This document shows, in pieces, positions 32,369 to 42,845 of a stretch of 64,000 nucleotides of DNA (position 1 is its first letter; every line of letters begins with the position of its first letter). Source of the DNA: Oryzias latipes (taxonomy: Eukaryota > Chordata > Actinopteri > Beloniformes > Adrianichthyidae). The notes under the pieces were generated by a model. The model saw only the letters and a list, made by a program, of their open reading frames with translations, was not told the origin of the DNA and did no database searches. The stretch spans positions 24,674,955 to 24,738,954 of the forward strand of contig NC_019866.2 of the NCBI RefSeq assembly GCF_002234675.1, given 5' to 3'. The translations under genes and the position numbers were made by a program.

Positions 32369-32931
32369 AAGGAAGCTGTACAAACATGGTCCAGTCAGGA
32401 TAAAAGGTCTAGGAGGCCAAATTACAAGGGCTGGCCTTCTGAGCCTCCTAGAGGAACACAGGAGGATCTGCTCTAAGGGGGGGTGAGTAAAGGCTCAAGT
32501 TGTTTAGACCTCCATGTTTTAGTGGAATGTAATTGGCCAGTGCCCCTAATGTTTACATACATTTAAGTATTGTTTGTAACTGTGAAATGACTGAAAGGTT
32601 ACTACGGTAATCCCTTTGTTACTAAGCACTTTTTTTATTCTGAATGTATGGTATTTTCTTTACTATCTGTACTGTCATGATAGCGATGGTGCTGTCAGTT
32701 TACCTGTTGTTGCATCTTCAAAAGTGCAGAATAAAATGTGACACTGAATTTGAAACAGCACATTGTAATTTCTGCATCTATTATTAAAGTATTTATTAGT
32801 AATACAGTGGAAATTAGTAGATTTGGTTAGCATGTTGATTTACGGTTTGCGCCCCTAAATTTTCTGGTTGTGCCCCTAAAATGTTCAGTTGGGGGCAACA
32901 GTGAAAAAAGTTAGTCTGGAGCCCTGGACCA

Positions 32932-33356
32932 TGTAAGATCTGCACCTTTCCACCCATCTTCTAACGGTCTGGCTGAAAGAGCAGTGCAGACTTTTAAGGA
33001 GGGGATGAAGAAGATACAAGGTGACACCCTCCAAACAAAACTGTCAAGATTTCTGTTCAGTTATCGTATTACACCGCATGCAACAACAGGTTTGTCCCCA
33101 GCAGAAGTGATGATGTCACGGAGACTTGGATCAGCTTTTGACCTGCTCATGCCGGATGTAAAAACAAGAGTTCAGAAAAAACAACTGAAACAGAAAGACC
33201 AACATGACACAAAGAAAACATTGAGAAGTTTTGGATCAGGAGACGAGGTGTTCATCCGAAACTATTCCTATGGTCCAAAATGGATACCAGCAGTGGTGTT
33301 GGACTCATCAGGTCCAGTGTCGTACAACGTCAGCATCGGGAACAGTCGAACTATGA
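32932..33356 (+). pseudogene. Ty3/gypsy (mag-like) integrase C-terminus, copy 2
   Basis: This continues the integrase frame interrupted at 27159: HPSSNGLAERAVQTFKEGMK with the catalytic Glu, then SRFLFSYRITPHATTG, ending VSYNVSIGNSRTM, where the L2 tail begins. It is nearly identical to 5165-5586. Confidence 0.85.
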
Positions 33357-34437
33357 CTCAAACTCAAACTCAAACTTTATTTATTTATATAGCGCCTTTC
33401 ATTTCAGTTAAAAACACAAAGCGCTTAACATAAAAGCAGATAAAAAGGTAAAAAAAAAACGAAAATTGTTAAAAACAGCAAACAAAGGACAATCACACAA
33501 AGATGGGACCCCTCCCTCACCACCCCCCCACGCCACCCACACCCACACCCCACCCACCCACCCAGTTCCCCCAGTAGAACCCTGGACAGAAACAAAGAAC
33601 TGCAGCTAAAAGAAGCTCTGGCTTGGTACTGCTGTGAGGAAACGATATGATGGGGATCCATTTATTCCAAGGCCCAGCCAGACCACAGGGGTCACTACCA
33701 CAGCGCCCGCCCAGCACAGAGCAGCCCAGGGCCCACTCCATGGCTATTAGACCACAGAGCGGAACCCCAGCCCGCCCAACCAGAACGGGCACCGCAGCAA
33801 CAGCACCCACTACAGGTCAAGCTGGTGGTGCCCCAGAAAAATGGATCCCCAAGAGGAAACACTGGAGCTAAAAACATCAGAATAAAAATGATCATAAAAT
33901 AACAACAATAAAAATAGAAAAAAGATAAAAAATAAAATAAGATTTAAATATTTTAGTATTTAAAAAATAAAATACGTAAACTGATTAAAACATAACCTAC
34001 GTATCATTGGTAAAATAACAATAAAAAGAATAGCATATTAAAAACAGATAATAATAGTCCTTACAAATAAATAAATGAATAAATACGTAAATAAATAAAT
34101 AAATTAATAAATTAATAAATAGATAGATAAAAAATAAAAAAGACATAGGAAATGATCAAAGTCATGTAAAAGCCAGACTAAAAAGGTGGGTCTTGAGCCT
34201 CTTCTTAAAAACCTCTATAGTCTCTGCAGCCCTGAGGTTCTCTGGCAGGCCGTTTCACAGGCGAGGGCCGTAATGGCAGAATGAAGCCTCACCGTGTGTC
34301 CTGGTCCTCACCTTAGGGACAACCAAGAGGCCAGTGCCAGAGGACCTCAGGGTCCGCGAGGGTTTGTAATTTAAAATAGCATCATTTAAATAAGAAGGCC
34401 CAAGACCATAAAAAACATTTATAAACCATTAAAAGAA
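33357..34437 (-). mobile_element. L2-type LINE 3' end, copy 2
   Basis: Same element as 5587-6748, with a tail of one extra (TTTGAG)-type unit. It is truncated at 34437, where the L1-like fragment follows directly. Copy 1 still has the gypsy tail and LTR at this point, so a deletion of about 1.05 kb joined the two in copy 2. Confidence 0.8.
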
Positions 34438-35270
34438 TTTTAATATGGTGCATTTTGGTGACATCTACCACTTATTTATACACTTTTCAATTACTGAAAA
34501 TAGACCGTATCAGACGGACAGCTGGAGAGTTTTGAGAGTTTGGCTAAACAATTTCACCTTGAAAATCTGAATTTTTTTAGAAACTTACAAATGAAAAATT
34601 ATTATAAGACTAAAATACAAAGAGGCTCTACTGGGGACGAGGGTGGGATCATTCAAACAATAATAAAGGCATATAAAGACAGCAATTCTAAAGTGATTAG
34701 TACACTATATAAAGCTCTAATGGAGTATGACAAAAACTCAACTATAAAAGATGAATGTAACTGGGAAAAAGAATTAAACATACAGATAACTGAGCAGGAC
34801 TGGTTAGACATGTGGAGACACCACAATACTTCCACTGGATCACGAACATGGAGAGAATTCGCCTGGAAGAACCTTATAAGATTTTTTATAACACCGAAAC
34901 TGAAGAACAAACAGTTTTATTTGGACATGTTCTCAGGAAACTCCGTCCACCAAAGTGATGAACACTTATTTAAAGTTATGTCACTAGCCGCTAAAAAATC
35001 ATTGACCAGGAACTGGGGCACTACATCGATCCCATCAAAGGAGCAATGGACTTCAACAATTAACGACATCCATTCAAGGGAAAAAATAACATACAGGCTG
35101 AGACTGCAAGAGGCACTATTACACCGAAAATGGGAAAAATGGACACTTTACAGCAAATAGACAACAAGCACCTAGTATTGACCCTTGTTTTTGATTGTAG
35201 TTGTGGTTTGGATTTTGTTTACATTTAACAAAAATTAATAAAAATAAAGTAACAAAAAAAAAAGAAAATA
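34438..35270 (+). mobile_element. L1/Tx1-like LINE 3' fragment, copy 2
   Basis: The 206-residue frame at 34540-35160 is the C-terminal end of an L1-type ORF2 protein (STLYKALMEYDKNS, NWEKELNIQITEQDW, SRTWREFAWKNLIRFFITPK, then AAKKSLTRNWGT, ending WEKWTLYSK). The Cys-rich stretch that normally follows FFITPK in L1 proteins is missing, which suggests an internal deletion. An A-rich tail (35230-35270) marks the 3' end. Confidence 0.7.
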
Positions 35271-35449
35271 GACCATATCAAACTTACATCTGCTCTAGTC
35301 TGTTTCAGATTTTTTGAAGAGAGCACTGCAGTGTAGTAGGTAACACTAGTTAAGAAGTTTTCATGCTGCTTCTAATCACTGCTATTTCACATTTGTTCCT
35401 AATCAATAGTTCAGAAGTTTTATTTACTTTTTTGTTCTGACTGCCTTGA

Positions 35450-38400
35450 AATCTAGCCACAGGGGTTGCAAGCCAGTTACTTCTGTGCCGGTCCCAAGCC
35501 CGGATAAATAGAGAGGGTTGCGTCAGGAAGGGCATCCGGCGTAAAAAATTGCCAAAATAACCATGCGAATCATCCACAACACTTTAGACATACCGGATCG
35601 GTCGAGGCCCGGGTTAACAACGACCGCCACCGATGCTGTTAACCTACAGGGTGTCGGTGGAAATTTGACTACTGTTGGTGGAAGAAAGAGGGGAGGCAGA
35701 AGGGTCCGTGACCAGAGAGAGAAGGGAAAAGGCAGGAACATAGGTTTGAGAATAGGGACTCTTAACGTTGGCACAATGACAGGGAAAGGCAGAGAGCTGG
35801 CAGACATGATGGAGAGAAGGAAGGTAGATGTACTGTGTGTGCAGGAGACAAGGTGGAAGGGCAGCAAGGCACGTAGTATTGGAGGAGGATACAAACTGTT
35901 CTATCATGGTGTTGATAGGAAGAGGAACGGGGTAGGAGTGATTCTGAAGGGGGAGTTTGTAAACAGTGTTCTAGAGGTGAAAAGAGTCTCAGACAGGATG
36001 ATGAGCCTAAAGTTAGAAATTGAAGGGGTGATGGTGAATGTAGTCAGTGGGTATGCGCCACAGGTTGGCTGTGAGTTAGAAGTGAAGGAGAGATTCTGGA
36101 GTGAGTTGGATGAGGTCATAGAGAGTATCCCCAGAGGAGAGAGAGTTGTTATTGGAGCAGACTTTAATGGGCATGTTGGTGAGGGCAACAGAGGTGATGA
36201 GGAGGTGATGGGCAGGTTTGGTGTGAAGGAAAGGAATCTGGAGGGACAGATGGTGGTGGACTTTGCGAAGAGGATGGAAATGGCTGTAGTCAACACTTAC
36301 TTCCAGAAGAGAGAGGAACATAGAGTGACATACAGAAGTGGAGGTAGGAGTACTCAGGTGGACTACATCCTATGTAGACGAGGTCATTTGAGAGAGGTTA
36401 ATGACTGCAAAGTGGTGGTAGGAGAGAGTGTAGCCAGACAGCACCGCATGGTGGTGTGTAAGATGACTCTGGAGGTCAGGAAGAAAAAGAGAGGGAAAAC
36501 AGAAAAGAAGACCAAGTGGTGGAAGCTACAGAATGAAGAAACTTGTGAGGAATTTAGGCAGAAGTTGAGACAGGTTCTGGGTGGTCAGGATGAGCTTCCA
36601 GAGGACTGGGAAACTACAGCAGAGATTATCAGGGAAACGGGTAGGAAGGTGCTAGGTGTGTCATCTGGAAAGAGGAAAGACGGTAAAGAGACTTGGTGGT
36701 GGAATGAGGAAGTACAGGAATGCGTCCAGAGGAAGAGGTTGGCTAAAAGGAAGTGGGATGTAGAAAGGACTGAGGAAGGTAGACAGGAGTACAAGGAAGC
36801 GCAGCGTAGAGTGAAGAGAGAGGTGGCAAAGGCCAAACAGAAAGCTTACGATGAGCTATATGACAGGTTAGACACAAAGGAAGGAGAGAAGGACTTGTAC
36901 AGGCTAGCCAGACAGAGAGACAGAGATGGGAAGGACGTGCAACAGATAAGGGTGATTAAGGACAGAGATGGAAAGTTGCTAACAACCCAAGAGAGTGTAC
37001 AGAAAAGATGGAAGGAGTATTTTGAGGAGCTGATGAACGAGGAAAATGACAGGGAAAGAAGGGAGGAAGATGTGGTCGTTGTGGAGCAGGAGGTAGCAGA
37101 GATTGGAAAGGATGAGGTTAGGAAGGCTCTGAAAAGGATGAAGAGCGGAAAGGCCGTTGGTCCTGATGACGTACCTGTGGAGGTATGGAAGTGCTTAGGA
37201 GAGACAGCAGTGGAATTTCTAACGAGGTTGTTCAATAGGATTTTAGAGAGTGAGAAGATGCCTGAGGAATGGAGGAGAAGCGTTCTGGTCCCGATCTTTA
37301 AGAACAAGGGTGACACGCAGAACTGCAGCAACTATAGAGGAATAAAGTTGATGAGCCACACAATGAAGCTGTGGGAAAGAGTAGTGGAAGCCAGGCTTAG
37401 GAAGAAGGTGGAGATTTGTGAGCAGCAGTATGGTTTCATGCCCCGTAAGAGCACCACTGATGCCATTTTTGGTTTTGAGAATGTTGATGGAAAAGTACAG
37501 AGATGGTCAGAAGGAGCTGCATTGTGTGTTCGTAGATTTAGAGAAGGCGTATGACAGGGTGCCGAGGGAGGAGCTGTGGTACTGTATGAGGTCGTCTGGA
37601 GTGGCAGAGAAGTATGTCAGAGTAGTTCAGGACATGTATGAGAGAAGTATGACGGTGGTGAGATGTGCTGTAGGTCAGACAGAGGAGTTCAAGGTGGAGG
37701 TGGGACTACACCAAGGATCAGCTTTGAGTCCTTTTTTGTTTGCTATGCTGATGGACAGGCTGACAGACGAGGTAAGACAGGAATCTCCCTGGACAATGAT
37801 GTTTGCGGATGACATTGTAATTTGCAGTGAGAGTAGAGAGCAGGTGGAGGAACAGCTAGAGAGGTGGAGGTTTGCTCTGGAAAGAAGAGGCATGAAGGTC
37901 AGTCGTAGTAAGACAGAATACATGTGTCTGAACGAGAGGGATCAAGGTAGAAGCGTTAGGTTACAGGGGGCTGAGGTGAAGAAGGTGCAGGAGTTTAAGT
38001 ACTTGGGGTCAACAGTTCAGTGTGATGGGGATTGTGGAAAAGAGGTGAAGAGGCGAGTGCAGGCAGGTTGGAGCGGGTGGAGGAAAGTGTCAGGAGTGTT
38101 GTGTGACAGAAGAGTGCCAGCAAGACTCAAAGGAAAGGTGTACAAGACAGTGGTGAGACCAGCTCTGCTCTATGGGTTAGAGACGGTAGCAGTGAGACAG
38201 AGACAAGAGGCTGAGATGGAGGTAGCGGAGATGAAGATGTTGAGGTTCTCCTTAGGAGTGACCAGGTTAGACAGGATAAGGAACGAGTACATCAGAGGGA
38301 CGGCTCATGTTGCCTGTGTTAGGGACAAAGTCAGAGAAGCCAGACTGAGATGGTTTGGACATGTTCAGAGGAGGGATAGTGGATATATTGGTAGAAGGAT

Positions 38401-38586
38401 GTTGGAGATGGAGCTGCCTGGCAGGAGGGCAAGAGGACGGCCAAAGAGGAGATACATGGATGTCTTAACAGAGGACATGAAGTTGGCTAATGTTAGGGTA
38501 GAAGATGTCCATGATAGAGTGAGGTGGAAAAGGATGATTCGCTGTGGCGACCCCTGATGGGAAAAGCCGAAAGAGAAAGAAGAAGA
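35450..38586 (+). mobile_element. Full-length RTE-like LINE, 16-bp target duplication
   Basis: The element is bounded by GTTCTGACTGCCTTGA at 35434-35449 and 38587-38602. The same word occurs once, uninterrupted, at 8837 in copy 1. It has a 5' UTR of about 110 bp, one coding region and a short 3' end finishing in a (GAA)-rich tail, as in RTE-type LINEs. It inserted after the segmental duplication and is only slightly damaged. Confidence 0.93.
35563..38557 (+). pseudogene. RTE-like endonuclease-reverse transcriptase, one frameshift
   Basis: The N-terminal part (from 35563) holds an APE-type endonuclease: GTLNVGTMTGKGRELADMME, CVQETRWKG with the catalytic Glu, VVSGYAPQVG, GADFNGHVG with Asp/Asn, TQVDYILCRR. 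A basic linker follows, then reverse transcriptase motifs (SGKAVGPDDVPVEVWK, NYRGIKLMSHTMKLWERV, QYGFMPRKSTTDAI). An extra G near 37481-37482 shifts the frame. The second frame continues CVFVDLEKAYDRVPRE, LHQGSALSPFLFAMLMD, MMFADDIVICSES, and a C-terminus ending RWKRMIRCGDP at 38557. With one base fewer the protein would be complete. In living elements it nicks target DNA and copies the element RNA. Confidence 0.88.
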
Positions 38587-38602
38587 GTTCTGACTGCCTT
38601 GA

Positions 38603-39779
38603 GGTTCTGCTTTTTGATACTGTTCCAAAATTACATTTACTTTTTAGATCCTTAATTACTGTTATGTGGTTCAAATTTGCAGAGTTACTTGTTTAAAGTT
38701 GCAAAGTTACATTTACTTTTTAGTTACTTTAGTTACTTAATAAAATCAAATAATTGAAAAATTAAATAAAATGAAATTACTGAGATCCTTCAGCTTTTGA
38801 CTAGAAATACTTACTGCTTAAAGTGTTGTAAAGAAAAACAAAATGAAGTACGTTGGCATTATACTGCATTTGAGTGTGAGATTCAGGTATTTGGAGTTGC
38901 CTTTGATTCTTTGAAATTCAGCTTAAAGCTTAGTGATTACAGTTTCATCTTCAATGTGTGGCACTGTGTGATTTAAGAATTCATTAAAACAGATGCCCCC
39001 CATTTAATTTCATTTTGATCTCGGAAATAATCAGTAACATCACTGTTAGAACTACTTAAACTTTCAGTTTGTATTTAAAAACGGTTTTGGCCAATACCTA
39101 GTTTCGTCAGCAGAGGGCGCTTGGTGCTCTACACGTCAGTAGCTGACCAGCAGAAGAAGCCAAGTCAGGACTGGATGAATGAGTCAGCAGAATTTATCAT
39201 GAAGAAGTGCGCTCTTTTTGACTGTGATTTTGTATATTTTGCAGGTAAGGTGGCTGAAATTAACACACAAATGTTTTTTTTAAAGTAATGATGTGTTTTG
39301 AGGGCTTTAGAGTGAACTTAAGTGACGTTTACTTGTAGTTTAAGCAAGTTAGGATGACTCGGACGCCGCGGTTTGTTGCCAAGATGGCGGACGTGAATCG
39401 GTGGCGAGCAGTTTCACACACATTAGAGATGTTTAAGTCCAGTGTGAGCTAAAGGTGATAAACTATCTGATGAGAGATGCATAAAAGCCTTGCAGAAGTG
39501 TGAATTTATGGAACAGGCATGTAAACAAGAATTAAAGTGTTTATCATAATAAGCTCTTAGGTCCAGAGCTAAGCTAAGCTAAAGCTCACGTCAGCGTATG
39601 CGGAGTTATACCGGTGTTAAGTCAGTCACTGAGCAGGTACAGGAGTTTGAATTTATCACAAGATTTTGTAATATGCTTACGGTCGTTTTAATTGTGTGGA
39701 GAAAAAAAACACAAGTTCTTATGTTAGGAGTTGAAGTGTCTGCTAATGGAATAAAATGCATTTTGGAATTTTTGTTTAC
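38603..39779. other. Intergenic DNA matching 8853-9999 of copy 1
   Basis: No gene. It repeats the possible 5' features of copy 1 (ATG with splice-donor context near 39210-39250, CAAGATGGCGG near 39379). Homology to copy 1 breaks at about 39743, where copy 1 has the RTE fragment. Confidence 0.5.
39107..39121 (+). promoter_or_regulatory. CTCF-like motif, weakened, copy 2
   Basis: TCAGCAGAGGGCGCT is the copy-2 version of the copy-1 site at 9357. The first C has become T and the flanking base also differs, so it is predicted to bind less well. Confidence 0.3.
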
Positions 39780-39899
39780 TCTTAAAAGTTATGTAATCTG
39801 TGTATAAAACAGTGCAGAAGTTGTGTTGTATCTCTGACACGCTTCAGTCTCTCTTCAGCATCTTCAGTAGCCTCACCATCTACTCCTTCCATATCTATT

Positions 39900-40208
39900 T
39901 TCGCGGCATTAAGTTGGTCCGACGGATGCCGTGAGCGAACACAGTTCGCTGTTGGTCACGTGGCGAGCACGGTGCGCACCACGTGACCAAAACAATCGTG
40001 GCGGACGTCAAACTTTCAAAGTGATGAAGACGAGGTAAATCTACACGTTTTCGCAAAATATACTTTATTGAAAAAGGTGAAAAATATATTAACCGTTAAA
40101 TATTTTAGTGGCCCGAGCGGACAAGTCAAAAATAAAGTCTTGTGGTCCTTGCTGCCCGAGCGAGCTGGACCGGGCCAGCGAACAAATGGCTAAGTTTGTC
40201 GAGCCCTG
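39900..40208. mobile_element. hAT-like element fragment with one terminal repeat
   Basis: The right end reads GTCGAGCCCTG (reverse complement CAGGGCTCGAC), the ending of a hAT family in fish, preceded by 'gcccgagcgagctggaccgggcc'. An inverted repeat with two E-boxes lies at 39952-39990. No matching left end or target duplication is visible. Confidence 0.4.
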
Positions 40209-40357
40209 CAGATACTAAGATAAGCAGCTAGAGATACTGATATTTGAAAATGCATCTGTTGTTTTCTGCAAGAACTACGCTAAGACTGAGGTTCTTATTT
40301 TATGGACATCTGCGCTCGTCTGCCTCTGTCTGACCTCTCATGTCTCCTCTTTGCTAG

Positions 40358-40738
40358 CTGCCAAACAGTGTTTAGCCTCAGACTTCCGCTGCGAGAATGG
40401 CCAGTGCGTCTCAGCCTTCTTTGTGTGTGACGGAGATGAGGATTGCGATGATGGGGGTGATGAGGTCTCCTGCCCTCCCATCACCTGAAGCTCTGCATCC
40501 TTCGAGTGCAACAACAGCATCTGCGTCCCTCCCCAGTGGGCCTGCGACGGTTAAAGCGACTGTCTTGATGGCTCTGATGAGTGGCCCCAGAGCTGCCACG
40601 CCGAAGCCCCCGTGACGCTCGCCTCTCATCAGTGCCACTCGATGGAGTTCCGCTGTGGCAGCGGAGAGTGCATCCACGGCAGCTGGAAGTGTGATGGAGA
40701 TGCTGGCTGCTTGGATGGATCTGATGAAGCTGGCTGCA
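40358..40738 (+). pseudogene. ldlr: LDLR exon 4 equivalent: class A repeats 3-5 with two stops
   Basis: One 381-bp exon encodes three class A repeats, as in [18 protein letters not shown]..., then SASFECNNSICVPPQWACDG, then [24 protein letters not shown] replaces the first Cys codon of the second repeat (PIT-stop-SSASFEC), and a TAA follows WACDG. The acceptor (ttgctag) and donor (gtaagt) are intact. Copy 1 lost this exon, so whether the stops predate the duplication cannot be told. Confidence 0.92.
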
Positions 40739-42329
40739 GTAAGTTTGTGGTTCCAAACGTCATGTCCTGCATTTCTTCACTACGCCATTACTTACTACAG
40801 TTGCTTTGCCGTTAGCTCGCTCCACCTGCCATCCAGATGAGTTTGAATGTGGTGATGGAACCTGCATCCACGGCAGTTGCCAGTGCAACCAGCAGAAGGA
40901 CTGCAGAGACACGACTGACGAATCCAGCTGTGTCAACGGTAAGAGGACCCTTCTATGCTCCATAGTCACACTGAAAAGCTGTACCTTTTTAACTCATGTT
41001 ATCATTTGGCTCGCACAGTGACCCACTGTGAGGGCCCGGACAAGTTCAAGTGTCGCAGTGGGGAGTGCATAACCATGGAGAGAGTGTGTGACAACAAAAG
41101 GGACTGCAGGGATTGGTCAGATGAGCCTCTTCGGGAATGTGGTGGGTGCAGCTTTTCACAACTTTCTGGTTAATTACTAGTTTATGCATCTACCTCGGGT
41201 CCTGCGTGTCCTTAGAGTTGTAATTATATCCTCATAAAAAGGCCTCTTCTTTTTCTTTGCAGGCTGCTCTCACATTTGCAATGACCTGAAAATCGGCCGC
41301 GAGTGCTTGTGTCAGTGTGGATATAGCCTCAGAGACAAAAGACGGTGCGAAGGTGAGCCCATGCCCTGACGTCTGCTCTATGTCGTCATTTTAAAATTAC
41401 CTTTACTCATTTTTGCAATAATGTACAAATCTGTATTTACTCTGCTGTTAACCGTCATTCACTCAGTGTTCTTTTTCATTAACAGTTAACTCACAACTGA
41501 GCTGAAGTGACAAGAAATACATTTTTTAAAATGTCTCCCTTCATCAGATATTGATGAGTGCGCCAGTCCAGACACCTGCAGCCAGACCTGCATTAACACG
41601 ATGGGCAGCTACAAATGTGAGTGTGAGGAGGGTTAGCAGGTTGACCCAGTAACCAAAGCGTGCAAATCTATTGGTAAGCATCCAGACCCTTCCGTTTTAT
41701 TCTGCTAAGTTTAACAGAAAAATATCAAGTTAATTTGCTTTTACACAGAAATTGAGAAAGAGTCAAGGGTGTTAGTAGTGTGAGAAAAATGTTATAATTC
41801 ACACATTTGTGCCGGATCTAATCTACTTTTGGCACTTTTAAAGTTCAATTTTGGCTCTGGTAGAAAAAAACACATCAATGTTTGTTTGATACAAAAGGAT
41901 CCATTTGATTGATTTGTAATCAATATCAATAAACACAGTTTTTTTGCTCCAGGGAAAGTTAAGACTTGACCGTAGCAGGTGAATTAGTCCCTTTTCTTGT
42001 TATGTCAGTGATCACTACAGATGTGGATCAACATCTTAGATTTGAATGTTTTTTTTTTACTGAACCCCTAGAAGCTAGTTAGCATTGCCCGCTACAACAG
42101 ATGAGTTATTCACATTTTCCACGTTTTAGGTAGCTACAAAAATATCAAATTCAGAGTTTGAGAATCTTTTTCCCTCTAATATCTAAGATTGAACACTTCT
42201 TGGAATGCTTCTCTTAAGTTATTGTCAACTGTCAAACTTCATATCAAAATGACTGGTGTGCTTGGTAATTCAATTTAAATAAATTCAGGAATCTGTCTTC
42301 AAAACTATTAACTGTAAATGAGAACTGGA

Positions 42330-42655
42330 GTGAGGGAGTGTGACGTCACCCTAGGGCTGGGCAATATGGCCTAGAAATAAAATCTCCGATTTTATTTTTT
42401 TTAATTCGATTTCCGATTTTTTTCCCCGATTCCCCCCACCCCCCACCCCCCACTTAAGGAAAGCAATAAGTACAAATGGCAGACAAGTTCAAGCAAATGT
42501 TGCTGTTATTTAATCAAACCAAAGACAAATGTAACCCCCATTTCTGGGATGAATAATAAATAAATGAACACGCTCTTGGAATCGAAGTTAAGTATAAGAT
42601 TTTTCTTCTTCTTACTCCTTTTTTGGACTTGTGTTTAAATAATTGTGTCTTGTTT
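42330..42655. mobile_element. Copy-2-specific insertion with hAT-like and L1-like pieces
   Basis: Copy 1 runs straight through at 12320. Copy 2 has about 325 extra bases starting near TAGGGCTGGGCAATATGG (a hAT-MITE type end) with C-rich and T-rich tracts. It ends near 'agatttttcttcttcttactcc', a phrase also found at 8272 beside the L1-like relic. Confidence 0.5.
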
Positions 42656-42845
42656 TATAAAACTTTTGTCTCGTTTTTGTCTAATTTCGTTATTCTAAAC
42701 TTGTTTTCACTTATCCAAAATAAAAAGTTTAATTCCTTACTTAAAGTCCCGGCTGTGTTTTAAGTCGCACTTTGTAGTCTAAACTAAAAGGAGACAAACA
42801 TTTACCTTGAGAGTAGCACCATTTTCTAAAGGATTAACATTACTC

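Larger units (their letters stand above)
27544..32476 (+). pseudogene. Short hAT-like transposase remnant interrupted by LTR element
   Basis: An ATG at 27544 opens MSKPTIDSFFRP, a start seen in several hAT/BED-type transposases. After about 20 codons the LTR element interrupts at the AAGGA target. Taking only one copy of the target, the same frame continues after 32368 for a few dozen codons to TAA at 32474-32476. The product lacks nearly all of a transposase, so the host element was already internally deleted before the LTR element landed. Confidence 0.5.
27160..32926 (+). mobile_element. hAT-like element with 5-bp target duplication (split by LTR element)
   Basis: The ends are CAGGGCTCCAGACT and AGTCTGGAGCCCTG, a perfect 14-bp inverted repeat. 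The flanking duplication is 5 bp, GACCA (27155-27159 and 32927-32931), not the usual 8 bp of hAT. The site in copy 1 is uninterrupted (near 5157). Without the nested 4.77-kb LTR element it would be about 1 kb. It lies inside the integrase frame of the old gypsy element. A related element is at 42846-44381. The 5-bp duplication fits the hAT5-type group, by family knowledge only. Confidence 0.88.
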
